DNA of 64,000 bases from Branchiostoma floridae (taxonomy: Eukaryota; Chordata; Leptocardii; Amphioxiformes; Branchiostomatidae): positions 34,286,326-34,350,325 of the forward strand of contig NC_049980.1 in assembly GCF_000003815.2 (NCBI RefSeq), given 5' to 3'. Below, piece after piece: positions 1-12,700 of this stretch. Position 1 is the first letter of the stretch. Every line of letters begins with the position of its first letter. The position numbers and the translations under genes were made by a program. The notes beneath the pieces were generated by a model. That model did not search any database. It saw only the letters and a program-made list of their open reading frames with translations, and was not told where the DNA came from.

Positions 1-1154
1 TACATGTCAATGTCTAGTCATGTCTGCAGAATATTTACTAACACACAAATCTACTACAAATTTACAACAGACTAAGTCCAGCAAAATAGACATTAAAGTA
101 CAGCATTTTTACAAATACTAGTAAAAGGAACAACCAAACTCCATACATGCGTGAACCCATCCCCAAAATACTGAAGACTAAAATGTCCTTCAAAAAATCA
201 ATTTTGTCGCCACAATGATCTCAGAAGTCACACATATTTCATGACTGTGTCAAAATGATATGCAATTGAAAATTACAGATAAAAAACGGCAGGACTCATG
301 CCCATAGCGATCTCCGCAGAACAACGCCCCCCTCCCCACCTTTAGCCATTATCGCTAAAATTGCGGCTTATACCCGTTCTAAAAAGGAGGAAATTTTCTA
401 GAACACCATCAGCACCAAACCAACAATGTAGAAGCATGGTGGAGACTTTGATTCATTCAAGAAAATTTTTAGATTTGGTTTAACCCACCGCGAAAGGCAA
501 ATAAAATCATTTTTTCTTCGAAGAAACAACCCGCAAATGTGCAAATGTCCGTGCACTAACAATACGGCTGGCTGTCCCCGAGCAAGCAACTGGTCAACTT
601 TAAAAACTCAAAAATTCTTTGCATCGCAAGACAAACAAAGACAAAATGGCGGAATCGACTCACGACACCCCAAACAATCACGGAAAAACAACAAAAACTA
701 CGACAAATTCCATGAAAATAACAAGTTAGACCAGTCAAATCACATGAAAAAATGAAGAAATGGACCGCTTACCCGACGATTTGGCCGCCATTCCGGCCAG
801 AAATTGTTGATTCTCGTGGTTTTTCGCCGATCAAAATTGGCTTCAGCGCTTTCCCCTTGTTTCCACAAGGGTTCTACAAGACGGATATGACGTATTTTGA
901 CCTTTGAACTGTTCTCCAAGCAGATATAGAGCCAAAATTCGCATTGAAAATGAACGGAGAGATAGCTTGGCATGGAAGGATCGGGTTCGCGGGGAAAATG
1001 ACGTCATGACCCGGAGCGCACGCTGATGGGCTGAAATTGGCTGAAGAAAGGTTACTAAATCTAGTTACCTTTCCTACTGATGCTAGTACATCAACAGGGG
1101 CTTATTTGTTGCTGCTGCTTTATGTTAGGAACATGACATTTCTCTGTTTTACAG
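1..1154. other. Intron or upstream sequence of the RAI14-like gene
   Basis: No coding exon is recognisable here. Because the first visible exon (1155) opens with a splice acceptor in mid-protein, this stretch is read as intron. The part from about 540 to 1030 is less AT-rich than its surroundings. It carries an ATGGCGG motif near 645, a GCCGCCAT motif near 784 and a perfect CRE palindrome TGACGTCA at 999-1006, so a promoter or enhancer inside the intron is possible but not shown. Confidence 0.4.
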
Positions 1155-1211
1155 AAAAGGTGCCTGTGTCCAGTGAAGATACAGACGGAATGTCCCCTTT
1201 ACACCATGCAG
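1155..1211 (+). CDS. RAI14: RAI14-like exon a (ankyrin repeat start)
   Basis: It is bounded by TTTTACAG and GTGACC and has 57 bp. Its first codon takes one base from the previous exon, and it ends with one base of the next codon. It encodes KVPVSSEDTDGMSPLHHA, the opening helix of an ankyrin repeat. This is the most 5' exon visible. Confidence 0.75.
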
Positions 1212-4200
1212 GTGACCTGACCTTTCACATTTAACCTTTCACATTTAACCTTTTAATTTAACCTTTCACAGTTGTCTTTGACTTGTTTATGTGTGTTTCG
1301 ATGTGTGTGCTTCTGTGTTTATATATTGCCTTGTTGTATGATATGAAATGAATGTATAACCTTTGTGTTGTCCTGTTCTCAGCTATCGGAGGCCACATCT
1401 CAGCAGCCCTGGTCCTGTTGCAGCACCAGGCTCCCATCAATGCACAGGACAAGGTCAGGCTTCGTCTTCTCTTCACCTACTGTATCATTCATTCATTCAT
1501 TCATTCATTCGTTCATTCATTCATTCATTCGTTCATTCAAAGGCCTATGGCTAATTGGGATTACCTTTACCAGTTTACCTTAATTTGTGTGTTATGTATT
1601 TTGTTATCCACTTTCACATTCTTTGAATTGGTTTGTTTTCCCTGCTGTGTGCTATTGTCTGTAGGAGGGTAAGACCCCCCTGATGCATGCTGCCAGTCTG
1701 GGACATGTGCACATGGTGAAACTGCTGGTGGATCAGGGAGCGGACATGAATGCACAGGACGGAGTCACTAACAGGTAATACAGATAACTTCACATCCACA
1801 TAGGAGGGCCCCTCATGGAGGAATGCATTGTCAGATGAGTAAATGTATGTACCAAAGAACAAATTCGACAAAGGAATTCACACCTATGGTACCAAGGGAT
1901 CTATGCGTCTGTCAGGGAACCGACTCAGTCCAAGACTCCAACGCGTAACTGGAGGGGAACTCCTTTTAATCTGCTTCCTAAACCTACGTACAACAATGAC
2001 TAGAACTATGAGAGCATCTGAGATCACGTCTGTCTCCCAGGGAGTCTCCGTCTCCACTGGCCACTGACCTACTTAGGGCTCTATCTTTAGAAATCTGCGG
2101 GCCGGCTCAAATCATTCTAGATGACCCCGTCACATATCCTCCCTTTTTCCCTTGATTGAAACCATTTCAATCACAAATCTAGTCGCCAACTCTATTAGAA
2201 TAACGATACAGTTAACCTTCACTAGAAACTTACTTAACAAACCAATAATAGCTACCACGTCGATAAATGGAACTAATTGAAAACAAAGGTTACACATTGC
2301 CGAACTTTGTTACATATCGCTAAACTAATAAATCGTCAGTTCATCAGTCCGAGTTCACTCCACGATACAGGGCTGCAGACACCAGCTCTGAAGAAGCTCT
2401 CTCTCTTCCCGCCACATCTTCTGTTGTGCCAGCTTCTCCTCGATTTCACGCTCCCTCGCGGCTGTGTCTACAGGTTTTGCGTCCCCGTATATATCTCTCC
2501 GTGAGTTCCCGTGTGACAAGGGCGGAGGGCTCTCAACAGGTATGGTACGTGCCGCCAACCGAAGCTTTGGCCTTGCCGCAAGACCCCTTCTGTGGGCGTC
2601 CCCATAACGCGAGCCCAAGTCACGCTCACCTCCCCCATAGGACCTGCCACGGCCATTGTAGCCACGAACACTCGACTTGAATCCTTGGTCTCCGCCGTAG
2701 CTCCGGTCCTGCCTGTCAAAGCCGCGACTTTTGCCACCATGGCGACCGGATACTGGCCCATTACCAGTGGAAACCTTCTCCCAGCCCCACGCGGTTCTGG
2801 GCTTCCGATTGAACTCCCGCGTTTCAGCTGTTGGAGTCACGGATGGCTCCTGCTTCCCGGACGCACACAGCTCTACCAGTTCAGCCAGATGGGGAACATC
2901 TCGTCCGACGATTGCAGGGCGCGGCAGGTTTGGGATCACTTTTGCATTTACCCTGTAGCTCCTATGCCCGACCCGGATCTCCACCCGAGCGCTGGGGTGC
3001 TTTCTTTCTTCCCCATGAATGCAAGTTATCCCGCCTTGGTTGTCAAGCCTGACTTTTCTGGCGTCTACCAGGCTCTCTCGGATCAGCGTATGTGTACTGC
3101 CGGTGTCTAACAGCAAGGGGAGCGCCGTTCCATCCACTTGGCCCCTGACGATGAACGCAGTCGGTGGAGATCCGGTCTTCATCTCGCCAAAGAAGGAACT
3201 AGCCCCCGAGGGCTGGACCTCCTGTTTCAACATGGGGCAGTCCCTTATAAAGTGGCTGGGGTCCCCGCAGTGGTCGCACGTGCCTGCCCCGCTCGTGGGC
3301 CCAGGCTGTGGGCGGCCACGGCCCTGCGCTGGCTTCGAATTCTTCTCCTCCTCCTCCTTTTTGCCAAGTTCCCTTCGATGAGCATTCAAGAAGTGCTTGG
3401 CCATCTCGGCCAGCTCCTCCAGCGATGCCGAGCCCCGCTCCCGGAGGTGCACCGCCAGGTCCCGCGGGCATGCGTCCATGAATTGCTCCTTCACAAACAG
3501 GTTCTTAAGACTCTCGTATGACTTTGTCGAGTCGGACAGCTCCAACCAACGCTCCAGGTAGTTCTCGAGCCGAACAATGAATTGCTGGGGGCTCTCCCCC
3601 GCCTCCGGCTTGTTGTTCCTGAACTTCTCACGAAACCCATCCTCTGTCAAGTTGTATCTCTCCATGAGGGCTTTCTTGACGGTTCGGTAAATCCGAGCTT
3701 CGTGACCAGGCAGCCTCGAGTATGCTTTGAGGGCCTCGCCTGACAACAGGGCACTTAAGTTTGGCGCCCATTGGTCCTCCGGCCACTTGTTTGATGCCGC
3801 GAACCTCTCAAACCTAAGGAGGTAAGCGTCCAAGTCATCTACCCCATCTTGGAAGGAGGGCAGCTTTGGGGCCTTCGCCCTAGCCTGCCCCACTGGCTCT
3901 GCTATAGGCCCGGCGGCAGCCAGCTCCCTCTCAATCCTCTTCATCTCTAACTGATGCCTCCTGTCTGCCTCCTTCTGTCTTTCTTCTGCCTCTCTTGCCT
4001 TCTCTCTCTCCTCGGCCTCTCTCTCCTTCTCTCTCTCTGCAGCTTCCAGCCTCCTTTTCTCAGCTTCTCTCTCCTTCTCTCTCTCCTCGGCCTCTCTCTC
4101 CTTCTCTCTCTCTGCAGCTTCCAGCCTCCTTTTCTCAGCTTCTCTCTCCTTCTCTCTCTCCTCGGCCTCTCTCTCCTTCTCTCTCTCTGCAGCTTCCAGC

Positions 4201-4721
4201 TTCCTCTTCTCAGCTTCCCTCTCCTTCTCTCTCTCCTCAGCTTCCAGCCTCATTTTCTGCACTTCCCTCTCCTTCGCTCTTTCTTCCCTCTCCAATGCTT
4301 GTTGCTCNNNNNNNNNNNNNNNNNNNNNNNNNNNNNNNNNNNNNNNNNNNNNNNNNNNNNNNNNNNNNNNNNNNNNNNNNNNNNNNNNNNNNNNNNNNNN
4401 NNNNNNNATTTGCATCACACTGGTGCCGGTGTCGATTCATTCTGACCAATCAGAAGGGCGATACACGCCGGGCTGGTGGGAATCTAAGTATTACGGCGTC
4501 ATAACCAACGTGGAACGGGGCCTTCTGATTGGTCCGCGGCGCCTGGCTATATGATAATAGCCAATAGCTACAACCAGGCACTTCCCTGGCAAATATTTAC
4601 TCCATTTGGCAAATTTATACCTTTTCAGCAACCAAGAAAGTCTGGTTGGGACTACTGTGATGTAGTGATAGTGACTAAAGTCCACAGGATGGGTCTGATG
4701 CATGTGTCGGTGATACCACAT

Positions 4722-4752
<31 letters not shown>

Positions 4753-7700
4753 TAGTGTGTCTTGGTTTCTATTTCAGAAATGTAATTCCCAAATGATAAC
4801 AGTTTCCATACATTTCCATATCTCATCAGTACTGTATATTTTCACCTCTCCACATAGGAGTGAAGTGTTGTTTTTTGTTTGTATGTGGGACTGCAAGGTT
4901 TGTATGTGGGTAAGGTGACGAAGTCTACCATCTCTGATTGCCTTGTTCTTGCTCTCTCTCCCTGAGACTGCTATTTGGATTACATACGAGGAGGTATGTG
5001 GTCGTGGTGCCGTGTTGTGGTAGTGGTTTTTACGTGTGTCTGAAGTTAGCTGTAGAGTTTCAGATTCGAACTCTGAAGAGAGGTAGATTGCTGAAAAGCA
5101 TCCAAGCATTTTTCTGACATTCTGCTTTATTTTTTTGCACCAAAGACTTTTCTATGCACCTAAAATTCTAGGTTCAGTGCACCAGTGCACCTTTTCCGAA
5201 AAATAAATTTTGTTTGAATCGATTGAAAAGTGTTCCAATTGTGGTGGTACAAATGGAACAAATGTCAAACTTTGCAACTAGAGGTTCTATAAACTCATAT
5301 GCACTTTGATTTGAACATGCCTATCTTGTATCTGTGACTCAGATGACTACATATGTTGTGTCCTCTCCTATAGAATATAAGATAGACACATTCAAATCAA
5401 AGCTCATCTGTGTTGGTAGACTCTGTAGTTGTACAATTTGAGCTTTGTTCCAACACAGAAGAAATTATCACTAATGACACTATCATATTCTGTGACTGAT
5501 GACTATATTATATCGTGTTGCTTCCTCCACTTGCCAGTAATCATTTAAATACACCCGACACCTATTCCCCAAAGTGGATGTCAAGCCCTGGTCTGCATCC
5601 ACCATTCTTAGTGTGGCCTCTAACACTTTCAGCCAATCAGAGAAACAGATTTACCTAAACAATTCTCTGATTGGCTGACAGCTTTTTAGTCCTCAAAAGT
5701 GGAAACCTCAGCCCAGTTTAGCAGAGCCTACCAACACAAATAAGTTTTCATTTTTTTTTCATGTGCCTATCTTATATCTGATGACTGTATTATATGTTGT
5801 TTCCCCCGTGGCAGTACTGCCGTGATGCAGGCGTGTGAGCGCGGAAACACGGACGTGGTCGAACTCCTGGTCAGGAAGGGGGCAAAGGTCGACCTACAGG
5901 ACGTGCTGGGGCAGACGGCCGCCGACTACGCCAAGTCGTCCGGACACGCCGAGCTCATAGCCACGCTCGAGATGGCGCCCTCCACCGCTACCTGGGACAT
6001 AGATGGTACATATTTTTCTGAAACATTTATGAAACATTTTACAAGTTTCCTTCCTACTGGAAGCTGACATTCCTTTCCTACTAGAAGCTACAACCACTGA
6101 GCAACTGATGTCGGTGTCCAGGATACCTCAGTGAAATTGTAGATAAAAAAAAAAAATGTAACGGTTCTTGGTGGAAGTCAATGTGCACATGTTTTTACAT
6201 CAACGCACCAAATCTGTAGTGTGTTTTTGGCACACAGTTAGACAGATTAGCCGAAGAGGCTCAGTGGGCGTCACTCCACTGTAAGGGAAAGTCGTGTAAA
6301 GTGCCTTTCCCAAGGGCACAACGTCGGGCATGGTGGGAATCGAACTCGGAACCTTTCGATTCCGAGCCAAACGCTCTACCAGTTACGCCAACGCCACAAT
6401 AAATTATTGTAGATAAAAATAGAATTAACATTGTAATGTTTTGTGTGTGATATTTCTAGATGGAGAAGAAGAGACCCCAGTAGCTCCAGGAGAAGTGGAC
6501 TACGTCGCAGCCTTTGATGCATCAGACGAGTCTCGTCCCTCCAGCCCCAGGAGGGCCTCAGCTTCACCAGGCAAACAGGAGGTTAGGAAACATCGCTCAC
6601 TTCCTGGTTTATTGTCTGTTGTTCCCTGCCTCAGACATCTATGTGTCTAAGGCTGCATGATCTATGTGCCTAAGGCATCTATGTATCTAAGGCATCTATG
6701 TGCCTAAGGCATCTATGTATCTAAGGCATCTATGTGCATAAGACATCTATGTGCCTAAGACATCTACGTGCCTAAGACATCTACGTGCCTAAGACATCTA
6801 TGTGTCTAAGGCATCTATGTGTCTAAGGCATCTATGTGTCTAAGGCATCTATGTGTCTAAGGCATCTATGTGCGTAAGGTATCTATGTATCTAAGGCATC
6901 TATGTATCTAAGGCATCTATGTATCTAAGGCATCTATGTGTCTAAGGCATCTATGTGCAAGCGTCTAACCCGCAACAGAGGTGCTTGCAGGTAGATGTCA
7001 GGGGTTGATGGCAGACCCCCCTCGGTTCTGGGGGGTTAACAGTCTGTGCAGGTTGAGGAAGTCTCCCTATTGTTGTCAATCCATTGTTTATTTGTTTAAT
7101 AGCTGTTAAGCACTCACAGCCAGGGCTGCATGTACAATGTTTTAAATACACAAAAATGGCTGTTATAGCCTATAATATTGTCTACTATATTTATAATAGC
7201 ATCTTATTATCTTCTTTTTAAACTGTATTTTGGACTTTGTATATATGACAAGGTATATGGAAGGTCATACCTAATAAATTGTTCCTACATTTTAATATGG
7301 ATTCTTCAAATCAGCCAAACAAACCCTGAAATCAATAATTGGACAGTTGTTTTTGAACATTGACCCATCATTTAAAAACAATTGAACTGTTTTCCAAACT
7401 TTGGACCGCATTGTTGTGCGCAGTAACATGTCCTGGTCTGTACTAGACTGACTGTAGCTGTAATATTGGTGACATCATATCTCTTGCATAAAAGTGTTGA
7501 GTTTGTCACTTTGTGTGTCGAATATGTGAAGGACAACAGGTAGTACATGTATCTCTGGACAGTGTTCATATGTGTGTTGATATGTGGGTTCATGTACTTG
7601 TGTGTGTGTTGATGTGTGACTTTCTACCAAAGGTAGTATCAGTGGACAGTGGACAGTCCTCCCAGCACACCATGACCAACTCAGCCTCCGCTGTGACGGA

Positions 7701-9682
7701 CAGGGGAAGTCGGGACTCTCTCTTACAGGTTAGAACATTAACCACATTATGGATAGGAACCCACTCTTTCACATAACAAGTAACATGTAGTGAGAAATGT
7801 AACATATCAAGAAATGTTGAGTTGAAATTGTGACCTTATTGGTCTGCTTTTTTTACTTTTGTATTCCCCGATATAAGGAAAGCATGCTTTTTTTTTGGTG
7901 TGTTTTTATTCCTTCTTCCGCCAACAACCAAGACGTAGTACATGTAGGGAAGATGTCTACTATATCTGCATTTTTTTTAAATGTTGCAACGGATGCTAAA
8001 CAGAATAGTTAGCAGTGAGTGAGTGTTGCCATTCTAGCTGCTACCCTTCATGGTAAAATCAGGCTTTGTTTGAATTTGATTTTTTTTTTAAAGACAAACT
8101 AAGACTCTCTGTTGTCCCTGTAGGAGTTAGAGGAGGAGAATGAAATGCTAAATGAGGAAGTAAACAAGCTGAGAGCTGCTCAGCAGGAGGCTACGGACAT
8201 GTTACACAGGCTTCAGGACGAGATGGAGCAACAACAGGTACTGTTTGTTTGTTTGTTTGTTTGTTTGTTTGTGAACAAGCTGGGAGCTGCCAATAGACTT
8301 ACCCCTTATGCACTGTAGAAAAGGTTGTTGTCATGCTCACACTAAAGATGCTTTCTGGCATTTTTACCTGTAAATAAGCTCAGTGATTCTTGCTCTCCCT
8401 TTTGCATGGAATTGTGACATCAGTTAAACCGGTATTCAGCAAGAATGAACTCTTTATTGTTTCTTTTTCAGAATTCAGATACGGAGGAAAAGTTGGAAGA
8501 TGAGACAAAGAGGAGGATGGAGCTGGAGGAAGAAGTGAAACTCCTGAAGGCACAACTCTCAACATACCAGGTCTGTGGGTAACAGCCAATGGTGCTGTAG
8601 CTCCCTCTGTCAGCTAATGTGTGCACTGCAAGAAGAGAAGCTATGACAGTCAAATATCTTGCTAACAGCTACTTTGAAAATAGGCTCTTCTGTTTCCTCT
8701 TGATTTTTTTCTTCTTTAGATGTAAGCTATAGATGCTCCCTAGTTCTTTTATCCATATTCACCTAGTGCTGCAGTGTGAAGTAAATCCAGTCAGTATTGC
8801 CCTGAAGAAGGTGACAGACAGTACTGGTTGTGTGGATGGAACTTTGTTATCCTGTATTTTGCCATGTTGACATGACTGGTTGATGTTGACAATAAACTCC
8901 CCCCTCCCCAGCCCGATGATGATGATGATGACAAGGACAGCGACTCCTGGGGAGACAGTGATGATGACGACCTGTTTGACCTTCCTGGTAAGGGAATACG
9001 TCCGACTAGCTATCAATCAGTTAATCAATCAATCAATCAATCAATCATCATCGTCATCAGGTAGTCAGTAACATCAGTGATTAAAGATCGTCAAACCTGT
9101 GTAATGAGTAACATAATTATATTCACTAAACAATCCAGTTTTCCAGGCAGGATTGTGATCGTGACACAATTTTTTGTGTCACAAAAATTTGTATGGATTG
9201 ATTTCTTGGATACAATTAATGTAACTGGATTTATAAGAACTTTCCTGCATTGTCAGTAACAAGATAACACAAAGCACCAAGAATTTGTTTGGTTTTTACG
9301 AGGATCAAGAAAGTGAACCTACAGTTTACAGTTGTGTGTGACGAGTATACTTTTTGTCTGACTTTCTGCCATGGTCCTGCAGGCACAGAAAAAACAGGCA
9401 CCAGTGGGAGTAAGCAGAAGCCAGCCGGCGGCGAGGACCCCCAGCTTGTGGCCTTGCTGCGGAGTCAGGTGGTCTCCCTCAGGATGGAGAACGACAGGCT
9501 CAAGGAGCAACTGGAGGTGAGAGAGAGAGTGAGAGAGAGAGAGTGCGAGAGAGAGAGAGAGAGAGGCTCAAGGAACAACTGGAGGTGAGAGAGAGGGAGA
9601 GGGAGAGAGAGAGAGGGAGAGAGAGAGAGAGACAGAGAGAGGGACAGAGAGGGAGAGAGAGAGAGGGAGAGAGAGAGACACA

Positions 9683-9715
<33 letters not shown>

Positions 9716-9750
9716 GCTCAAGGAACAACTGGAGGTGAGAGAGAGAGAGG

Positions 9751-9794
<44 letters not shown>

Positions 9795-12700
9795 GAGTGA
9801 GAGACAGAGAGAGAGTCAGAGAGAGAGAGAGAGTGGTTTATTTGTTTCACAGCCAACTTGCGGCCCAAAAGCCGAATTATCAGGCTCGTTTACATTGTGA
9901 AGCACTACCTATTTGCTTAACTCACAAGAACATTGTAGCATAAACAATACAAATAAGACGTATTGCATGAATATCATATTGAATAAATATTGCAGATACG
10001 AGTACAATGTCTACAAGGCAAATTGAAATAGGGCTAAAACTATACATATTAAAGGCGCCCAGAGCAGTTTTTTTAGTCTTTTCAAATTTAATTTTCACGT
10101 CATTTTTACACACTGTAAGCTTGAATAGTGTGGGACCGCGTGGCACGATCGGGAGCGCGTTGGTCTCAGGCCCGAGAGGTCCGGGGTTCAAATCCGCTTG
10201 CCGTGTCACCGATCTTGTGCCCTTGGGAAAGGCACTTTACACAACTTTCCTCACCTAACTCAGGTGTAAATAGCTGCGGCTAGTGGCAGTGACAGGCCTT
10301 TGTTGTGGTGACAGGCCATAGGGGCATGTTCGGGCATGACGCACCCGCCATGACACACGAGTCAGGGGTAGGAGGAACCCCTTACATCCTTGGTCGGAAG
10401 TCCTCCTAGGAGATGGAAACTCCAAATAATAAACCTGCATCTGCTGGGGCCGTCTTACGTGGCAAAACAGTTCTGTCCCAGTAGGACTTAGCGCACCAGT
10501 AGACGAGAGGGTGGAGAAGGGAGTGCACACCCCTCCTTCACCTTAAAAAAAAAGTCACGTGCAGGCCAGGCAGACTGGTCGTCTAACCAACCTTGTCTGC
10601 CTACCATTGATCTTCGGATACGAAGAAACAGCCATCATCATCATCATCATCATCATCAAGCTTGAATAACACTATCTCAATGCATATCGACCTTTATTGA
10701 GCAAAGATTAGACATCGCTGGGTGGTGAGAACTCATTGAAAATCAGAGCGCTGCACGTGCCATTATTTCAAATTTGCGGAACGCACGCGAACATGACCAA
10801 TGAATCCCGAACGCTTCCGGAGATGTCGTCACTTGTTCGAATAAGATTTCGATTTGCGAACGGGCGAATCAGATTCAATTTGCTCGGTGACCTCATGCGT
10901 TCGAAAATCTCCAAAAAGTACCGACGGGAAACCGTTAGTGGCTCGATCCTGTGCTGATTTATTGTAGGATATAATAAATCAAAGGGGTCCGTTTGCGGCA
11001 TGTTTGTGCGTCATTTTAAACGCTGAAAGTACGAAATAATGATACAAATGTGCTAGAATGGTGAAGTAAATGTCAATATCGTACCGATTGTCTCATCCAG
11101 AATATTTCCTATTTTGATGCACTAAAAACTGCTCTGGGCGCCTTTAAAAGTCTGATAATGCTAAAACTGATTGACTTGTCCTACAACGTTAGCTAAAACA
11201 GATTGTCCTGGTGGAGTGTATACGTAGAGTCTACAGGCTGGGAGGTGAGGCTGGGACAACAGATTGTTTACTAGTGTGATGAATGTTATTGATAAAGCCT
11301 CTAGGTTTAATTTGTGTATTTGGTATTTGAGTATCAAAGGAAAGGTACATTTTTGCCTAAGATCAAAAGATGTAGTGCTGACATTTAATTGTATCTTCAA
11401 ATGCAAAATGTCAAAATGTTTAATGAGGAATCCACTTGTATTCTGACGAGAACGAAGTGGGTAAAAGACTTTCAGCAGAGCAAGTTGCTCCACACACCTC
11501 AGGATGCAGCTCGATTGTTCAAAATGTTGTTTTTTATCTCTCTCTCTGGGTGCCACCTGCAAAGTAATCATCACAATGGTTTGAATCTTGGTAGACACTT
11601 AGAAAAGCCTCAATAACAACTGACTTGATTGATTGATTTATTGATTGATAATTATTATTTGATATTTCCTCACCCATTTGAATCCTGTATCCCTTTAGAA
11701 TGTGGAGGATGGCAAGTCCCCGACTAGAGAGTCCCACACGAAGGAAAACGGGTTCCCAGAGTCCGTGCCCCTGTCGGAGTACGAGAGACTGAAGCAGAAC
11801 AGCGTGCCTCGGTCGGACTTCGACAGACTCAAGTCCGAAACCGTGCCCCTCTCAGAGTTCAACGCCCTCAAGAGCAGAACCGTTCCCAAGGAGGACTTCA
11901 GACGACTTCAAGAAGACTCCGTCCCGAGGGAGGAATACGACAGACTCCAGACGGAAACGATTCCTCTGGAAGAGTACAACAGGCTGAAGGAGGAGACAGT
12001 CTCTGTTGTGGAGTATGAGAGGCTCAGAGCCGACACAGTTCCCAAGTCGGAGTTTGATCAGATGAAATCCGAGCTGATCGCCCTCTCCCAAGGCAGCAAG
12101 GACAACCAAGAAACCGTCCCGCTGAGNNNNNNNNNNNNNNNNNNNNNNNNNNNNNNNNNNNNNNNNNNNNNNNNNNNNNNNNNNNNNNNNNNNNNNNNNN
12201 NNNNNNNNNNNNNNNNNNNNNNNNNNCGCAGTATGAGAAATGAAAGTCTGAGATGATCCCCAGAGAAGACTTGGAGAAACTCAAGTCTAAGATGGTCCCC
12301 AAGGAAGACGTGGAGAAACTGAAGTCTGAGATGGTCCCCAAGGAAGACGTGGAGAAACTGAAGTCTGAGATGGTCCCCAAGGAAGAAGTTGAAGAGATGA
12401 AGACGCTGATGGTGAGTCTTGAGGAGTTTGAGGAACTGAAGGAAGCGAACGACTCGGAGGTGGCGTTCCTGTCTAAGAAAGTGGAGGAGACAGAGAGGCA
12501 GTGCAAGGAGGCCAGGGCAATGGTGAGGTCATAGTTGTCATTTATGTGAAGTTACATCAGTTGCTATGCCAGAATTTGGTATGTAAATTTCTGATGGCAG
12601 TGCGCATGGCACATGCAAACATGCCAACTGTGTTTTGAATTACACTGTGAGGCGTGTATAACATGATCACTACAGTGAAGGCATTTTACTGTGCCGAGCA

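Noticed and set aside
3954-4504. Plus-strand Leu/Ser-rich frames opposite the gag coiled coil
   Set aside because: They are the complement of the Glu/Arg/Lys-rich minus-strand coding repeat. The minus frame has recognisable capsid, zinc-knuckle and protease motifs, and these have none.
6320-6397. tRNA gene on the minus strand
   Set aside because: A- and B-box-like elements are present, but the sequence continues into a SINE body with a 14-bp target duplication, and the same core follows another tRNA-like head at 10128.
9465-9868. Ser/Leu-repeat frames in the GA microsatellite
   Set aside because: These are pure (TC)n translations of simple repeat, with no domain or start context.
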